Assembly (NCBI RefSeq): GCF_016909175.1
Contig: NZ_JAFBFI010000018.1
Location: 39,144-103,143, forward strand
DNA length: 64,000 bases
Direction of reading: 5' to 3'
From: Peribacillus deserti
GTDB lineage: Bacteria; Bacillota; Bacilli; Bacillales; DSM-1321
In this document: piece after piece, positions 24,996-33,233 of the stretch
How the letters are laid out: each line of letters opens with the position of its first letter
Numbering within the stretch: the stretch's first letter is position 1
The notes under the pieces: generated by a model
Seen by the model: only the letters and a program-made list of their open reading frames with translations
Told to the model about the DNA's origin: nothing
Databases searched by the model: none
Position numbers and translations under genes: made by a program

Positions 24996-25130
24996 TTGAA
25001 TAGCCACGGTTCCAATGAACCTGATTCGGACAGTTTACTAGAGGAAGCCTGCTTTATCTTTTTAGCAAGCGGGAGTGATTATTACAAATATGTCAGCTCT
25101 TTAAAAGGTACAGCTGCTTCCTCACGATAA
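24996..25130 (+). CDS. Probable 44-residue small protein before the CorA gene
   Basis: TTG start ten bases behind AAAGGAG, with a stop 19 bp before the CorA start. The product is acidic at the N-terminus (SNEPDSDSLLEEA) with a short hydrophobic middle (CFIFLASGSDYYKY). It could be a leader or small partner co-transcribed with the transporter. No family recognised; the non-optimal start spacing keeps confidence moderate. Confidence 0.5.
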   Translation: MNSHGSNEPDSDSLLEEACFIFLASGSDYYKYVSSLKGTAASSR

Positions 25131-25149
25131 AATGAGGAGGACAGCAAAC

Positions 25150-26088
25150 ATGATTGAATTTTTTAAGACCAGCGAAAACAACACATTTGAATCGATAACA
25201 GAAATTACAAAGGGCTGCTGGATTAATATGCTTTCTCCGAATGCAGAAGAAATCAGGCTTGTATCCAGCAGATTAAATATACCAGTTGATTTTTTTAAGG
25301 ATGCCTTGGATGATGAAGAGCGGTCCAGGATTGAGAAAGAGGACGGGAATGTACTCATTATTGTTGATTTCCCTTATATCACACATGATGAGGCGGGTTT
25401 TCCTATTTATGAGACGATTCCAATAGGAATGATCATTAATGATGAGTGCTTTATTACCGTATCCCTTAAGGAAACTCCCATTTTATCAGACTTTAAGAAT
25501 AATAAGATAAAGGGTTTCTTTACTTATAAGAAAACAAGGTTTGCCCTTCAGATTCTCTTTGTTATTTCGTCTTACTATCTTCGTTATTTAAAGCAGATTA
25601 ATAAAAAGACAGATGAAGCCGAGAGGGAATTGCATCAGTCCATGAAGAATAAAGAGCTTTACACTTTTCTTTCACTGGAAAAAAGCTTAGTGTATTTTAC
25701 TACTTCACTTAAATCTAATAAAATTGTATTAGAAAAAATGCTTCGGCTGAATCATTTGAAGATGTATGAAGAGGATAAAGAGCTGCTGGAGGATGTTATT
25801 ATTGAAAATACTCAGGCTATTGAAATGGCGGATACTTATAGCTCCATTTTAAGCGGTATGATGGACGCTTTTGCATCCATCATATCTAACAATTTAAATA
25901 TTGTTATGAAATTTTTAACTTCCATTACGATCATCTTGTCATTTCCTACCATGGTTGCAAGCTTTTATGGCATGAATGTAGCACTGCCTTTTGAGAAAAG
26001 TCCATATGCTTTTGTGATTACAATGTGCTTTGCTGTATTTCTGTCAGCTATAACTACCTTAATATTCTGGAAAAAGAAATATTTCTAA
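25150..26088 (+). CDS. CorA-like divalent cation channel
   Basis: Pentameric Mg2+/Co2+ (or Zn2+) channel-transporter of the CorA/MIT superfamily. The 312 residues comprise an N-terminal alpha/beta cytosolic domain, a long stalk helix region (~150-245) and two C-terminal helices. The signature YGMN at the end of the first helix (SFYGMNVALPFE) is intact, and the chain ends in the basic FWKKKYF. AGGAGG is nine bases before the chosen ATG; a start six codons earlier overlaps this site. It resembles the YfjQ-like divergent CorA group more than E. coli CorA. No M-box riboswitch precedes it. Terminator follows. Confidence 0.87.
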   Translation: MIEFFKTSENNTFESITEITKGCWINMLSPNAEEIRLVSSRLNIPVDFFKDALDDEERSRIEKEDGNVLIIVDFPYITHDEAGFPIYETIPIGMIINDECFITVSLKETPILSDFKNNKIKGFFTYKKTRFALQILFVISSYYLRYLKQINKKTDEAERELHQSMKNKELYTFLSLEKSLVYFTTSLKSNKIVLEKMLRLNHLKMYEEDKELLEDVIIENTQAIEMADTYSSILSGMMDAFASIISNNLNIVMKFLTSITIILSFPTMVASFYGMNVALPFEKSPYAFVITMCFAVFLSAITTLIFWKKKYF

Positions 26089-26094
26089 CGAGTT

Positions 26095-26128
26095 AAGAGC
26101 GGCCTTCACAGAGGCCGTTCTTTTTTTT
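26095..26128 (+). terminator. Terminator of the CorA gene
   Basis: AAGAGCGGCCT/AGGCCGTTCTT stem with six-base loop, then a T run. Confidence 0.85.
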
Positions 26129-26201
26129 CCTAACAAAATATGAGAACAAACAGGAGATTTCCATTATAATAGGGTATACATAATGAAAGGAACTTCATCC
26201 A

Positions 26202-27002
26202 ATGGGAAAAAAATTCGCCATGTTACTTTTATTAGTCAGCGTTGTTTTCGCAGGAAGCAGCTGCAGTTCAAATGTTTCTAATAAGCAAGCATCTGAAAAA
26301 GGGGCTGGGCTTACTGTTTCTGCCGCTTCCAGTCTGCAGAAGGTTCTTGCTGAATTAGAGCAGAAATATAAAGCTTCTGACAAAAATACAAAAATCAGAT
26401 TTAACTTTGGGGGTTCAGGCTCCTTAAAGAGCCAAATCTCTAACGGTGCCCCTGTCGATTTGTTTCTTTCGGCATCATCAGATGAAATAGAACACTTAAT
26501 AGATGAAGGGCAGATAAGGCGAAAGGACACAGAAGCATTTATAGGAAATTCCCTAGTTTTGATTATGCCTCAAGGAAGAAGTGTGTATCCAGATAGTTTC
26601 AAGAGTTTGATAAAACCAGAAATTAAGAAGATATCCATTGGAGTCCCAGAAACAGTACCGGCTGGAACGTACGCGAAAGAAACTTTGCAGAGTGCTGGAA
26701 TTTGGAACGAAGTGGAAGGGAAAATGGTATTTGCCAAGGATGTCAGGCAGGTTCTTACATATGTAGAAACAGGTAATGTAGATGCGGGGATTGTATATAG
26801 AACGGATGCTTTATCATCAGAAAATATATCCTTGGTTACAGAAGCGGAAAACGGGATGCATTCAGAAATAGTGTATCAATTTGGAATAATAAATAGATCA
26901 AAAAATAAAGAGGCTGCTCGGGACTTTCTTTCTTTCTTAACAAGCAAGGAAGCGGCCAGAGTATTTGAAAAGAATGGGTATACGATACGAGGTAAAAAAT
27001 GA
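26202..27002 (+). CDS. modA: Molybdate ABC transporter substrate-binding lipoprotein ModA
   Basis: Captures molybdate (or tungstate) outside the membrane. The 266 residues begin with a lipoprotein signal peptide ending AGSSC (Cys lipidated). Then comes a type II binding fold with family segments LTVSAASSLQKVL, FNFGGSGSLKSQISNGAPVD, LFLSASSDE and GNVDAGIVYRTDA. The two ligand serines expected near AASS and GGSGSL are present. The stop overlaps the modB ATG (ATGA), so the two are translationally coupled. A TATAAT and AAAGGAA lie upstream. Confidence 0.92.
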   Translation: MGKKFAMLLLLVSVVFAGSSCSSNVSNKQASEKGAGLTVSAASSLQKVLAELEQKYKASDKNTKIRFNFGGSGSLKSQISNGAPVDLFLSASSDEIEHLIDEGQIRRKDTEAFIGNSLVLIMPQGRSVYPDSFKSLIKPEIKKISIGVPETVPAGTYAKETLQSAGIWNEVEGKMVFAKDVRQVLTYVETGNVDAGIVYRTDALSSENISLVTEAENGMHSEIVYQFGIINRSKNKEAARDFLSFLTSKEAARVFEKNGYTIRGKK

Positions 27003-27664
27003 ATTCAGTTATAAATTTTTGGGAGCCGGTACTGCTTTCTCTCAAAATCAGCCTGGTTTCCTTAGGAATTGTTTTTGTTTTAGGAACAGCTGCTGCTAAA
27101 ATGATGGCGAACAGGCGGTTTAGAGGTTTTGCCGTTGTAGAAACAATTATGATTCTACCATTGGTTCTGCCTCCAACCGTAATCGGGTTTTTGCTTATTA
27201 TTTTCTTTGGCCGAAGCGGAACTGGCGGAATCCTCATTGAAAAATTATTTAATCATCCAATTGTGTTTACCTGGTGGGCAGCCGTAATTGCTTCAGCAGT
27301 AGTAGCCTTTCCACTTATGTATCAATCAGCTCGGACCGGATTTGAAAGTATTGATGATGATATTGAAAATGCTGCCAGAGTGGATGGGGCAGGGGAATGG
27401 AGAGTTTTTACAAAAATCACCCTGCCACTTGCAGTTAAATCGCTGATTGCCGGGGTCACATTAAGCTTTGCAAGGGGGTTGGGTGAGTTCGGGGCAACGT
27501 TAATGTTTGCAGGAAATATCCCAGGAGAGACGCAGACAGTTCCCACTGCTATATATATTGCTATGGAATCAGGCAATGAAGAACTGGCCTGGTCCTGGGT
27601 GCTGATGATTGTTCTCATATCGTTTGCTTTATTGCTGTTGTTGAGGATGTATAATAAAGAATAA
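26999..27664 (+). CDS. modB: Molybdate ABC transporter permease ModB
   Basis: Membrane channel subunit with about five or six helices in 221 residues. The ABC-permease EAA loop, which docks the ATPase, is visible as ENAARVDGAGEWRVFTKITLPLA, here listed in part: ENAARVDGAGEWRVFTKIT. Also characteristic is LPLVLPPTVIGFLL. It overlaps modA by four bases. No modC ATPase gene follows: the operon ends in a terminator hairpin two bases later. The energising ATPase must therefore be encoded elsewhere or be shared, as in some other Bacillus genomes. Confidence 0.92.
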   Translation: MNSVINFWEPVLLSLKISLVSLGIVFVLGTAAAKMMANRRFRGFAVVETIMILPLVLPPTVIGFLLIIFFGRSGTGGILIEKLFNHPIVFTWWAAVIASAVVAFPLMYQSARTGFESIDDDIENAARVDGAGEWRVFTKITLPLAVKSLIAGVTLSFARGLGEFGATLMFAGNIPGETQTVPTAIYIAMESGNEELAWSWVLMIVLISFALLLLLRMYNKE

Positions 27665-27665
27665 A

Positions 27666-27695
27666 AACCCCTTAAGCATGATGCTTTAAGGGGTT
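27666..27695. terminator. Terminator between modB and the amidase gene
   Basis: AACCCCTTAAGCAT/ATGCTTTAAGGGGTT long stem. The T tract is better on the minus strand (GGGGTTTTTAT), so it mainly ends the amidase transcript, and probably also modAB. Confidence 0.85.
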
Positions 27696-27700
27696 AAATA

Positions 27701-29248
27701 TCAGTTGAAATAAGTTTTTAGACCTTCGTAAATTGCCATAGACACATCATTCTGGAATTTTTCTGTCTTAATTTTGCTCAAATCTGAGCTGTTAGAAATA
27801 AAGCCTAATTCCAATAAGACTGCAGGTCTATTGTTTGTGCTAATTACGCGAAAACTATTCTGTCTTACTTCGCGGTCTTTCATACCAGAAGCTTTAACTA
27901 TTTTTGAATGAAGAGTATCTGCTAATTTCTTATCTTTACTGGCAGAGTAATAGTATGTTTCTATTCCATTGGCGCTATGTTTACTTTCAGAATTATAATG
28001 GACACTAATAAATGCATCAGCTCGATATTTTTCAGCCAAATTTACTCTGGCGTCAAGAGATGGATAAGTATCCGAGCTTCTTGTAAGTATCACATTTGCA
28101 CCGGAACCTTTTAAAAGAGCTGCCGTTTGCTGAACCATTTTAAGAGTCAGGTTTTTTTCAAAAGTTTTCTTATCATTACCTATTGCTCCGGGATCTGTTC
28201 CGCCATGGCCGGCATCAAGAACAATGGTTTTCCCTTTTAGGCCGCGTGTATTTGAAACATTATACGTGATCAGCCAATCCGCTACCCAGGCTTTACGTTT
28301 GTCTGGCAGTTCAATCTGGATCCAGCCGGATGCTGCACTAGTCTTACGGAATTTTTCTCCAGTATCCGCTGTCTTCAAGATGCTGTACTTCTCTCCAGGA
28401 CCGCTGCGCAGATTCACGTCATTCTTAACAATCTTTACATATTCTGTACTGCCTGAAGTCTGTGCTGGCACAGGAGTTGATACGGGCGTTGAAGGCTTTG
28501 GTGATGCTGGAACTGTAGAAGTCAAATATTTGTTTGATACAAAGCCAGTGTAGCTTTTGTATGTAATCTTTGACCAGCTTCCGCTGCGGGAGACTTCCGA
28601 TACTTTAGTATTTTTACTTAAAGTAGTTAAAGATGCAGAATTAACGGTTGCTGCTTTTCTAAGATTCAGGCTGCTTGCACTTACATATAGTGTTTTCGGG
28701 TTTACAGCAACTACGGCTGCCGGCTTCTTAGCTGCAGAAACAGGCGCTTTGGTTGTCAGATATTTATTTGACACATAGCCGGTGTAGCTATTGTATTTAA
28801 TCTTTGACCAGCTTCCGCTTCTATACGTCTCTGTAACTTTTGCATCTTTTTTGAGCAGTGTAACAGATGACGAATTGATGGTTGCAGATTTTCGAAGATT
28901 TAGGCTAGTGGCAGTAACATACAGTGTTTTTGTTGCAGCAGCGGCAACTGCAGCAGGCTTAGTAATGGATAGATAAGAACTAGATACCCAGCCATCCTTT
29001 TTGTTTGGATAACGAATTTTTGACCAGCCGTTTCCAGTCTGAGTGATTTGAACTTGCTGCCCTTTTGACAGCTTCCATAGGATAGGTGCTTTAGTAGTAG
29101 GAGTAGATCTCACATTTAGAATGCTTGCAGTCACTTTTGCATTCTGGAGACCTGCTGCCTCACTCGGGTTCTCATTGACGAAGAGTAGATTTGCGAAGAC
29201 AATGCAGCTTAATAAAATGACCGAAAGTATTCTCTTTATTACACTCAC
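27701..29248 (-). CDS. Secreted N-acetylmuramoyl-L-alanine amidase with four SH3b domains
   Basis: Autolysin-type wall hydrolase that cuts the MurNAc-L-Ala bond. The 515 residues contain a signal peptide (to about SEA), four bacterial SH3 wall-binding repeats (~35-330; repeated LNVRSTPT / LNLRKSAT / LNLRKAAT / VNLRSGPG cores), and a C-terminal Amidase_3 domain. Zinc ligands are in DAGHGGTDPGA, the Glu of FEKNLTLKM and SVHYN; the catalytic Glu is in VLLELGFIS. The start is unusual: GTG directly after AAAAAAGAG, with an AGGTGAG lying across it. No better start exists in frame before the signal peptide. A 10-bp inverted repeat lies just upstream. The gene converges with modB. Confidence 0.92.
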   Translation of the reverse strand: MSVIKRILSVILLSCIVFANLLFVNENPSEAAGLQNAKVTASILNVRSTPTTKAPILWKLSKGQQVQITQTGNGWSKIRYPNKKDGWVSSSYLSITKPAAVAAAATKTLYVTATSLNLRKSATINSSSVTLLKKDAKVTETYRSGSWSKIKYNSYTGYVSNKYLTTKAPVSAAKKPAAVVAVNPKTLYVSASSLNLRKAATVNSASLTTLSKNTKVSEVSRSGSWSKITYKSYTGFVSNKYLTSTVPASPKPSTPVSTPVPAQTSGSTEYVKIVKNDVNLRSGPGEKYSILKTADTGEKFRKTSAASGWIQIELPDKRKAWVADWLITYNVSNTRGLKGKTIVLDAGHGGTDPGAIGNDKKTFEKNLTLKMVQQTAALLKGSGANVILTRSSDTYPSLDARVNLAEKYRADAFISVHYNSESKHSANGIETYYYSASKDKKLADTLHSKIVKASGMKDREVRQNSFRVISTNNRPAVLLELGFISNSSDLSKIKTEKFQNDVSMAIYEGLKTYFN

Positions 29249-29262
29249 CTCTTTTTTCCATA

Positions 29263-29303
29263 TATAGTAGAATTCTATCTTTTTGGAAGCTATTTCTACT
29301 ATA
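29263..29303. promoter_or_regulatory. 10-bp perfect inverted repeat in the amidase leader
   Basis: TATAGTAGAA and TTCTACTATA are separated by 21 bp, directly upstream of the amidase ribosome site. It could be an mRNA hairpin masking translation or a protein-binding site. There is no T tract, so it is not a typical terminator. Confidence 0.4.
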
Positions 29304-29389
29304 CTACGAAATTCGATGAAAAAAAGAGAAAAAAGTCACAAAAAATGTGTTTTTTTCTTATAAATGGGAAAAAAATAGGGAAATGGGGT

Positions 29390-29521
29390 TTAAAATTGTT
29401 TATTGAGGGTAGTGACTTTTTTCCCATGACCTTTACATAATGAGCAAGGTTTAGAAAAAAATTGCAAAAAAGATACTCTTCCACGCCCCTGGCAGTTTCT
29501 GCATAGTTCAATTAATTTCAT
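29390..29521 (-). CDS. 43-residue protein with two CxxCxGxG zinc-finger motifs
   Basis: This small gene has a strong AGGAGGG ribosome site nine bases before ATG. The product carries CRNCQGRGRV and CSLCKGHGKK, the DnaJ/TRASH-like CxxCxGxG zinc-finger repeats, with a short hydrophobic linker between, so it probably binds one zinc ion. Similar small DnaJ-type zinc proteins (such as YuiA) lie near envelope genes in Bacillus. That link is weak, but uppP is the divergent neighbour. It is transcribed towards the amidase gene, 141 bp away. Confidence 0.75.
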   Translation of the reverse strand: MKLIELCRNCQGRGRVSFLQFFSKPCSLCKGHGKKVTTLNKQF

Positions 29522-29684
29522 AAGAATTGCCCTCCTCTAAGTGTTTTTGATAATCTGATTTTGCATAGGATATTAAACCATTTTTCTTATTAATCATACC
29601 CAACTTAGAATATAGTTAACTCATAAGGATAAATACAGCAGCATATCAATAGCCTTTGATGGCTTTTAAAAAAGGAGATTACCC

Positions 29685-30467
29685 ATGTTAACAAAGATTG
29701 AAGCTTTTATATTGGGACTTATTCAGGGCCTTACTGAATTTTTACCTATCAGCAGTACCGGACACCTCTATCTTGGAAGACATTTATTTGGGTTAGAAGA
29801 AGCTGGGCTTCTGCTTGATACTATGATGCATGTAGGTACTTTGCTGGCAGTGTTTGTTTTTTACCGCGTCGAATTTCTTAAAATATTGCGGAATCCCTTT
29901 GGTAAGCTTACTTGGCTTCTGGTGTTAGGAACAATTCCGGCCGTAATAGTCGGACTAGCATTTGGCGACTTTTTTGACGAAATTTCAAAAACCGGTGTAA
30001 CAATCGGCTGGGAATTCCTTGTAACTGGTTTATTTTTATGGTTTGCTGAGTCCATAAAAAAGGGAAGAAAGAAAATGGACAGCATTACATATGGTGATGC
30101 TTTATTTATAGGTGTATTCCAGGCCTTTGCTATTTTTCCGGCCATTTCCCGTTCAGGACTGACGATGGTCGCCGCTTTAATTAGAGGGCTTGATCGGGAA
30201 ACTGCAGCATACTTTTCCTTCTTAATGTCCACTCCGGCTATTGCAGGGGCAATTGTCCTTCAGTCGCTTGACCTTGTTCAAGGAAAGGCAGAAAGCATTC
30301 CCGCAGCCTCTTTATTAATTGGGATATTGGCTGCAGCGGTTTTTGGATATATTGCCGTTAAGTGGATGATTAACTACCTGAAAAATCATTCCTTGAAAGT
30401 ATTTGCTGTGTATGTATGGATTCTTGGTGCCCTTATTCTTATTATGCAGTTTACAGGCAGATTTTAA
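29685..30467 (+). CDS. uppP: Undecaprenyl-diphosphatase UppP (BacA)
   Basis: Recycles undecaprenyl-diphosphate to the monophosphate carrier used for peptidoglycan and teichoic acid synthesis; overexpression gives bacitracin resistance. The 260 residues have about eight helices. Catalytic signatures: IQGLTEFLPISSTGHLYLG near the N-terminus (Glu-rich motif) and FPAISRSGLTMVAALIRGL (PxxSRSG). AAAAAGGAG precedes ATG. The downstream neighbour is an AI-2E/UPF0118 permease; in B. subtilis yubB (uppP) sits beside yubA of that family. Confidence 0.94.
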   Translation: MLTKIEAFILGLIQGLTEFLPISSTGHLYLGRHLFGLEEAGLLLDTMMHVGTLLAVFVFYRVEFLKILRNPFGKLTWLLVLGTIPAVIVGLAFGDFFDEISKTGVTIGWEFLVTGLFLWFAESIKKGRKKMDSITYGDALFIGVFQAFAIFPAISRSGLTMVAALIRGLDRETAAYFSFLMSTPAIAGAIVLQSLDLVQGKAESIPAASLLIGILAAAVFGYIAVKWMINYLKNHSLKVFAVYVWILGALILIMQFTGRF

Positions 30468-30758
30468 ACAGAGCAGAGGTATTTAATTGATCAACAATTC
30501 TGTGAGGAGTTACACTAAGAGCAGGACTGGCCGTATTTAACTATAAGTTTGACCAATACTATGGGTCTTGGGAACATGCTATTTTAACCGTTCGAGCTTT
30601 GATTTTTAAATTTTCTGCAACTGCTGCAGTTTGGGAATCGAGGATTAAACTATCGTTTTCCTTAGTAGGGCAGGGCTGCCACTGGCTGCTGGCACGAATT
30701 CAATGAGCTGACGCTGCGGGAATTTTAAGGGTTTTTAGGATTAGAGAGGAAATGATAT
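30468..30758. other. 291-bp gap between uppP and the permease
   Basis: No terminator with a T tract and no ORF were found. AGAGAGGAAA before 30759 is the ribosome site of the next gene. Whether the two genes share a transcript cannot be decided. Confidence 0.4.
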
Positions 30759-31790
30759 ATGTCGATTAAATGGGTATGGGGAATCATTATACTTTCACTA
30801 ATTTTCATACTGGTACCGTATTCCTGGACATTAATTTTTGCGTTTGTCACAGCTGTTTTTTTGGAAAGCATTGTGGCTCCAATTCAAGTGAAAGCAAAAC
30901 TATCCAGGAGATGGTCTGTATTAGCAAGCTTTCTTATTTATACAGGAGGGCTTCTCTCGTTTGTTTACTTTTGTATTTCAGTTTTAAGCAGACAGATTAT
31001 TAACCTCTCGGAAGTCGTTCCGGGCTTTGTAAGGGAACTCTACCAAACGGTTTTCCTTCCTTCTATTTATAAATGGGAAAACTATTCAGAGACGCTTCCT
31101 AAGGACGTTATACTTTCAATAGAGGAAACAATGGAAAAAGGCATCAGCGGCCTTGAGGTATTTTTCCAAAAGCTTGTCCAAAGCATTATCGGCCTTGTAA
31201 CCCTTATACCCGGTTTTTTGATTGAATTTCTCATCTATCTGGTGGCACTCTTTTTATTCAGTCTGGAGCTTCCACGCATTAAAAGAAGAATAAAGGGGTT
31301 CCTTAGACCAGAAACATCAAAGAAGCTGTCATTGGTATTTAACGACTTGACTAAGGCTGGAATAGGCTTTTTAAGAGCTCAGATCATTTTAAGTATTGTA
31401 ACCTTTGCCATGGCTTCAATCGGGTTGTGGATCCTAAAGGCTCCCTATATATTGCTGTTATCGATATTAATTGTATTTGTGGATATTCTGCCGATATTGG
31501 GGACCGGTTCAGTTCTTGTTCCGTGGGCAGTTATATCTCTCCTTCAGGGACATCAGGGACTGGGAATCGGTTTGATTGTCCTGTTTATCATTATTACGGT
31601 TGTAAGAAGAATTATTGAGCCGAAGATATATTCAACCAATATGGGCCTTAGCCCGCTTGCTGCTCTAATCAGCTTGTATCTGGGTTTTAAGCTGTTAGGT
31701 TTTATCGGCTTATTCCTTGGGCCCGCCCTGGTTATAGTGTATGATACCTTAAAAAGAGCAGGTGCCATTCGTATTAATTTTAAAATTTAG
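30759..31790 (+). CDS. AI-2E/UPF0118 family transporter (YtvI/YubA type)
   Basis: Integral membrane protein of 343 residues with about eight helices: a hydrophobic pair at the N-terminus, a large central soluble segment (~90-150), and the conserved C-terminal half. Family signatures include VFVDILPILGTGSVLVPWA and the closing IEPKIYSTNMGLSPLAAL and LGFIGLFLGPALVI. Members export diverse small molecules or act as Na+/H+ antiporters; YtvI is a sporulation membrane protein. The substrate is not readable. The gene ends in a hairpin shared with the convergent CNNM gene. Confidence 0.82.
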   Translation: MSIKWVWGIIILSLIFILVPYSWTLIFAFVTAVFLESIVAPIQVKAKLSRRWSVLASFLIYTGGLLSFVYFCISVLSRQIINLSEVVPGFVRELYQTVFLPSIYKWENYSETLPKDVILSIEETMEKGISGLEVFFQKLVQSIIGLVTLIPGFLIEFLIYLVALFLFSLELPRIKRRIKGFLRPETSKKLSLVFNDLTKAGIGFLRAQIILSIVTFAMASIGLWILKAPYILLLSILIVFVDILPILGTGSVLVPWAVISLLQGHQGLGIGLIVLFIIITVVRRIIEPKIYSTNMGLSPLAALISLYLGFKLLGFIGLFLGPALVIVYDTLKRAGAIRINFKI

Positions 31791-31793
31791 CAC

Positions 31794-31833
31794 AACAACA
31801 AGGCTGCCCCTTTTAGAGGGCAGCCTTGTTGTT
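31794..31833. terminator. Shared hairpin of convergent genes
   Basis: AACAACAAGGCTGCCC/GGGCAGCCTTGTTGTT is a 16-bp stem. The stop codon of the minus-strand gene (31813) lies in its loop, so the last codons of that gene form one arm. T tracts are poor on both sides; end-protection as well as termination is possible. Confidence 0.6.
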
Positions 31834-33183
31834 TAACGAAACAATTTCAGCAGGGGGGATGGCTATACTTTGCACTTCCTCTGTCCGGGCTTCCTTTTTT
31901 GTGATTTCAATATATCTAATATGATGTTCTTCCATTTCGATTACTTGAAAGTTATAGGCGTCAAAAGTCAAAATATCACCCTGTTTAATTTCAAAGTTCT
32001 CTGTTAAGACCCAGCCGCCAATGGTATCTACGTCCTGATCATTTATTTCTAAACCAAGAAGGTCATTGACTTCACTTATCAAAACCTTTGACTCCATGAT
32101 ATAGTGGCCATCATTTATTTTGCGGACCATAGGAATTTCATCCAGGTCGAATTCATCCCGAATATCTCCCACGATTTCTTCTAAAATGTCCTCAACAGTT
32201 ACAAGCCCTGATGTGCCGCCATATTCATCCATCAAGATGGCCATATGAATCCGCTCTTTCTGCATTTTAACCAAAAGATCATGAAGCGGTATATTGTCTA
32301 TGACCCGGATGATCGGGCGGATATAGCTTTCTAGTTTTTCCCCTGAAAGATTTCCATTAGAAATCATGTCTGTAAAAATTTCTTTCACATTGACCATTCC
32401 AATTACATGGTCCTTGTCCCCGTCGATAATAGGGTATCGCGTGAACTTTTCCTCCTGGACAATCGAGAACAAAGTAGAAATGGTGTCTTCATTAGACAGT
32501 GTGATGATTTCGGTTCTGGGAACCATTATTTCTTTTGCGATCCTGTCATCAAATTCAAAAATTTTATTCACATATTTATATTCGGATTGGTTGATTTCAC
32601 CACTTTTATAGCTTTCAGAAAGAATTAGGCGAAGTTCCTCTTGTGAGTGAACCATTTCGTGTTCAGTAACTGCTTTAAACCCCATTACACGTGTTACCAT
32701 CCTTGCTGATCCATTTAATGTCCATATAAACGGATACATCATTTTGTAAAAGATCATTAAAGGCCTGGCGCTTATGAGAGTAATGAATTCGGCTTTCTGG
32801 ATGGCAATCGTTTTGGGGGCCAGTTCGCCGATCACAACATGGATAAAAGTAATAATGGAAAATGCAAGAAGGACAGAAATAAACTGCACTGCACCATAAG
32901 GCAGGTTAAAATTGGCAAGCAAAGGACTGAGCAGGTGTTCAAATGTTGGTTCTCCCAGCCAGCCAAGGCCAAGCGCTGTAATGGTTATTCCTAATTGACA
33001 GGCAGACAGGTATTCGTCCAGATTGCTTATCACTCTTTTTGCAGGAACTGCGTTTTCTTTTCCTTCTTCAATTAACTGGTCAATTCTTGAGCTTCTTACT
33101 TTTACTATTGCAAATTCTGAAGCAACAAAAAATGCTGTCAAAGCAATTAAAATGGCTATAACAACCAAGTTTAATATGTCCAA
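31813..33183 (-). CDS. CNNM/CorC-type DUF21-CBS membrane protein (paralogue A)
   Basis: This is a 'hemolysin-like' protein. Relatives include MpfA (YhdP), needed for Mg2+ efflux. The 456 residues contain a DUF21 transmembrane domain (~1-200; EFAIVKVRSSRIDQL, ITALGLGWLGEP), two CBS domains (~210-335; VPRTEIITLSNEDT, AILMDEYGGTSGLVT) and a CorC_HlyC domain. I choose the TTG start seven bases after AGAAGGA. The resulting N-terminus aligns with the paralogue at 34937, whereas the longer GTG frame begins within a hairpin element. The ribosome site is predicted to be masked in the leader (33191-33233). Function is probably cation homeostasis. Confidence 0.87.
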   Translation of the reverse strand: MDILNLVVIAILIALTAFFVASEFAIVKVRSSRIDQLIEEGKENAVPAKRVISNLDEYLSACQLGITITALGLGWLGEPTFEHLLSPLLANFNLPYGAVQFISVLLAFSIITFIHVVIGELAPKTIAIQKAEFITLISARPLMIFYKMMYPFIWTLNGSARMVTRVMGFKAVTEHEMVHSQEELRLILSESYKSGEINQSEYKYVNKIFEFDDRIAKEIMVPRTEIITLSNEDTISTLFSIVQEEKFTRYPIIDGDKDHVIGMVNVKEIFTDMISNGNLSGEKLESYIRPIIRVIDNIPLHDLLVKMQKERIHMAILMDEYGGTSGLVTVEDILEEIVGDIRDEFDLDEIPMVRKINDGHYIMESKVLISEVNDLLGLEINDQDVDTIGGWVLTENFEIKQGDILTFDAYNFQVIEMEEHHIRYIEITKKEARTEEVQSIAIPPAEIVSLNNKAAL

Positions 33184-33190
33184 ATAAGGT

Positions 33191-33233
33191 TCCTTCTCCC
33201 GCATGATGACAGAGAGAAAGGAGGTCACCTCCT
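33191..33233 (-). promoter_or_regulatory. SD/anti-SD switch leader of CNNM paralogue A
   Basis: On the minus strand: AGGAGG-TGA-CCTCCT (6-bp hairpin, 3-base loop), then TTCTC, a 15-base gap, and the true ribosome site GAGAAGGA. CCTCCTTTCTC can pair either backwards with AGGAGG or forwards with GAGAAGGA (8 bp, one bulged T), so the two hairpins are mutually exclusive. The forward one hides the ribosome site. Confidence 0.55.
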
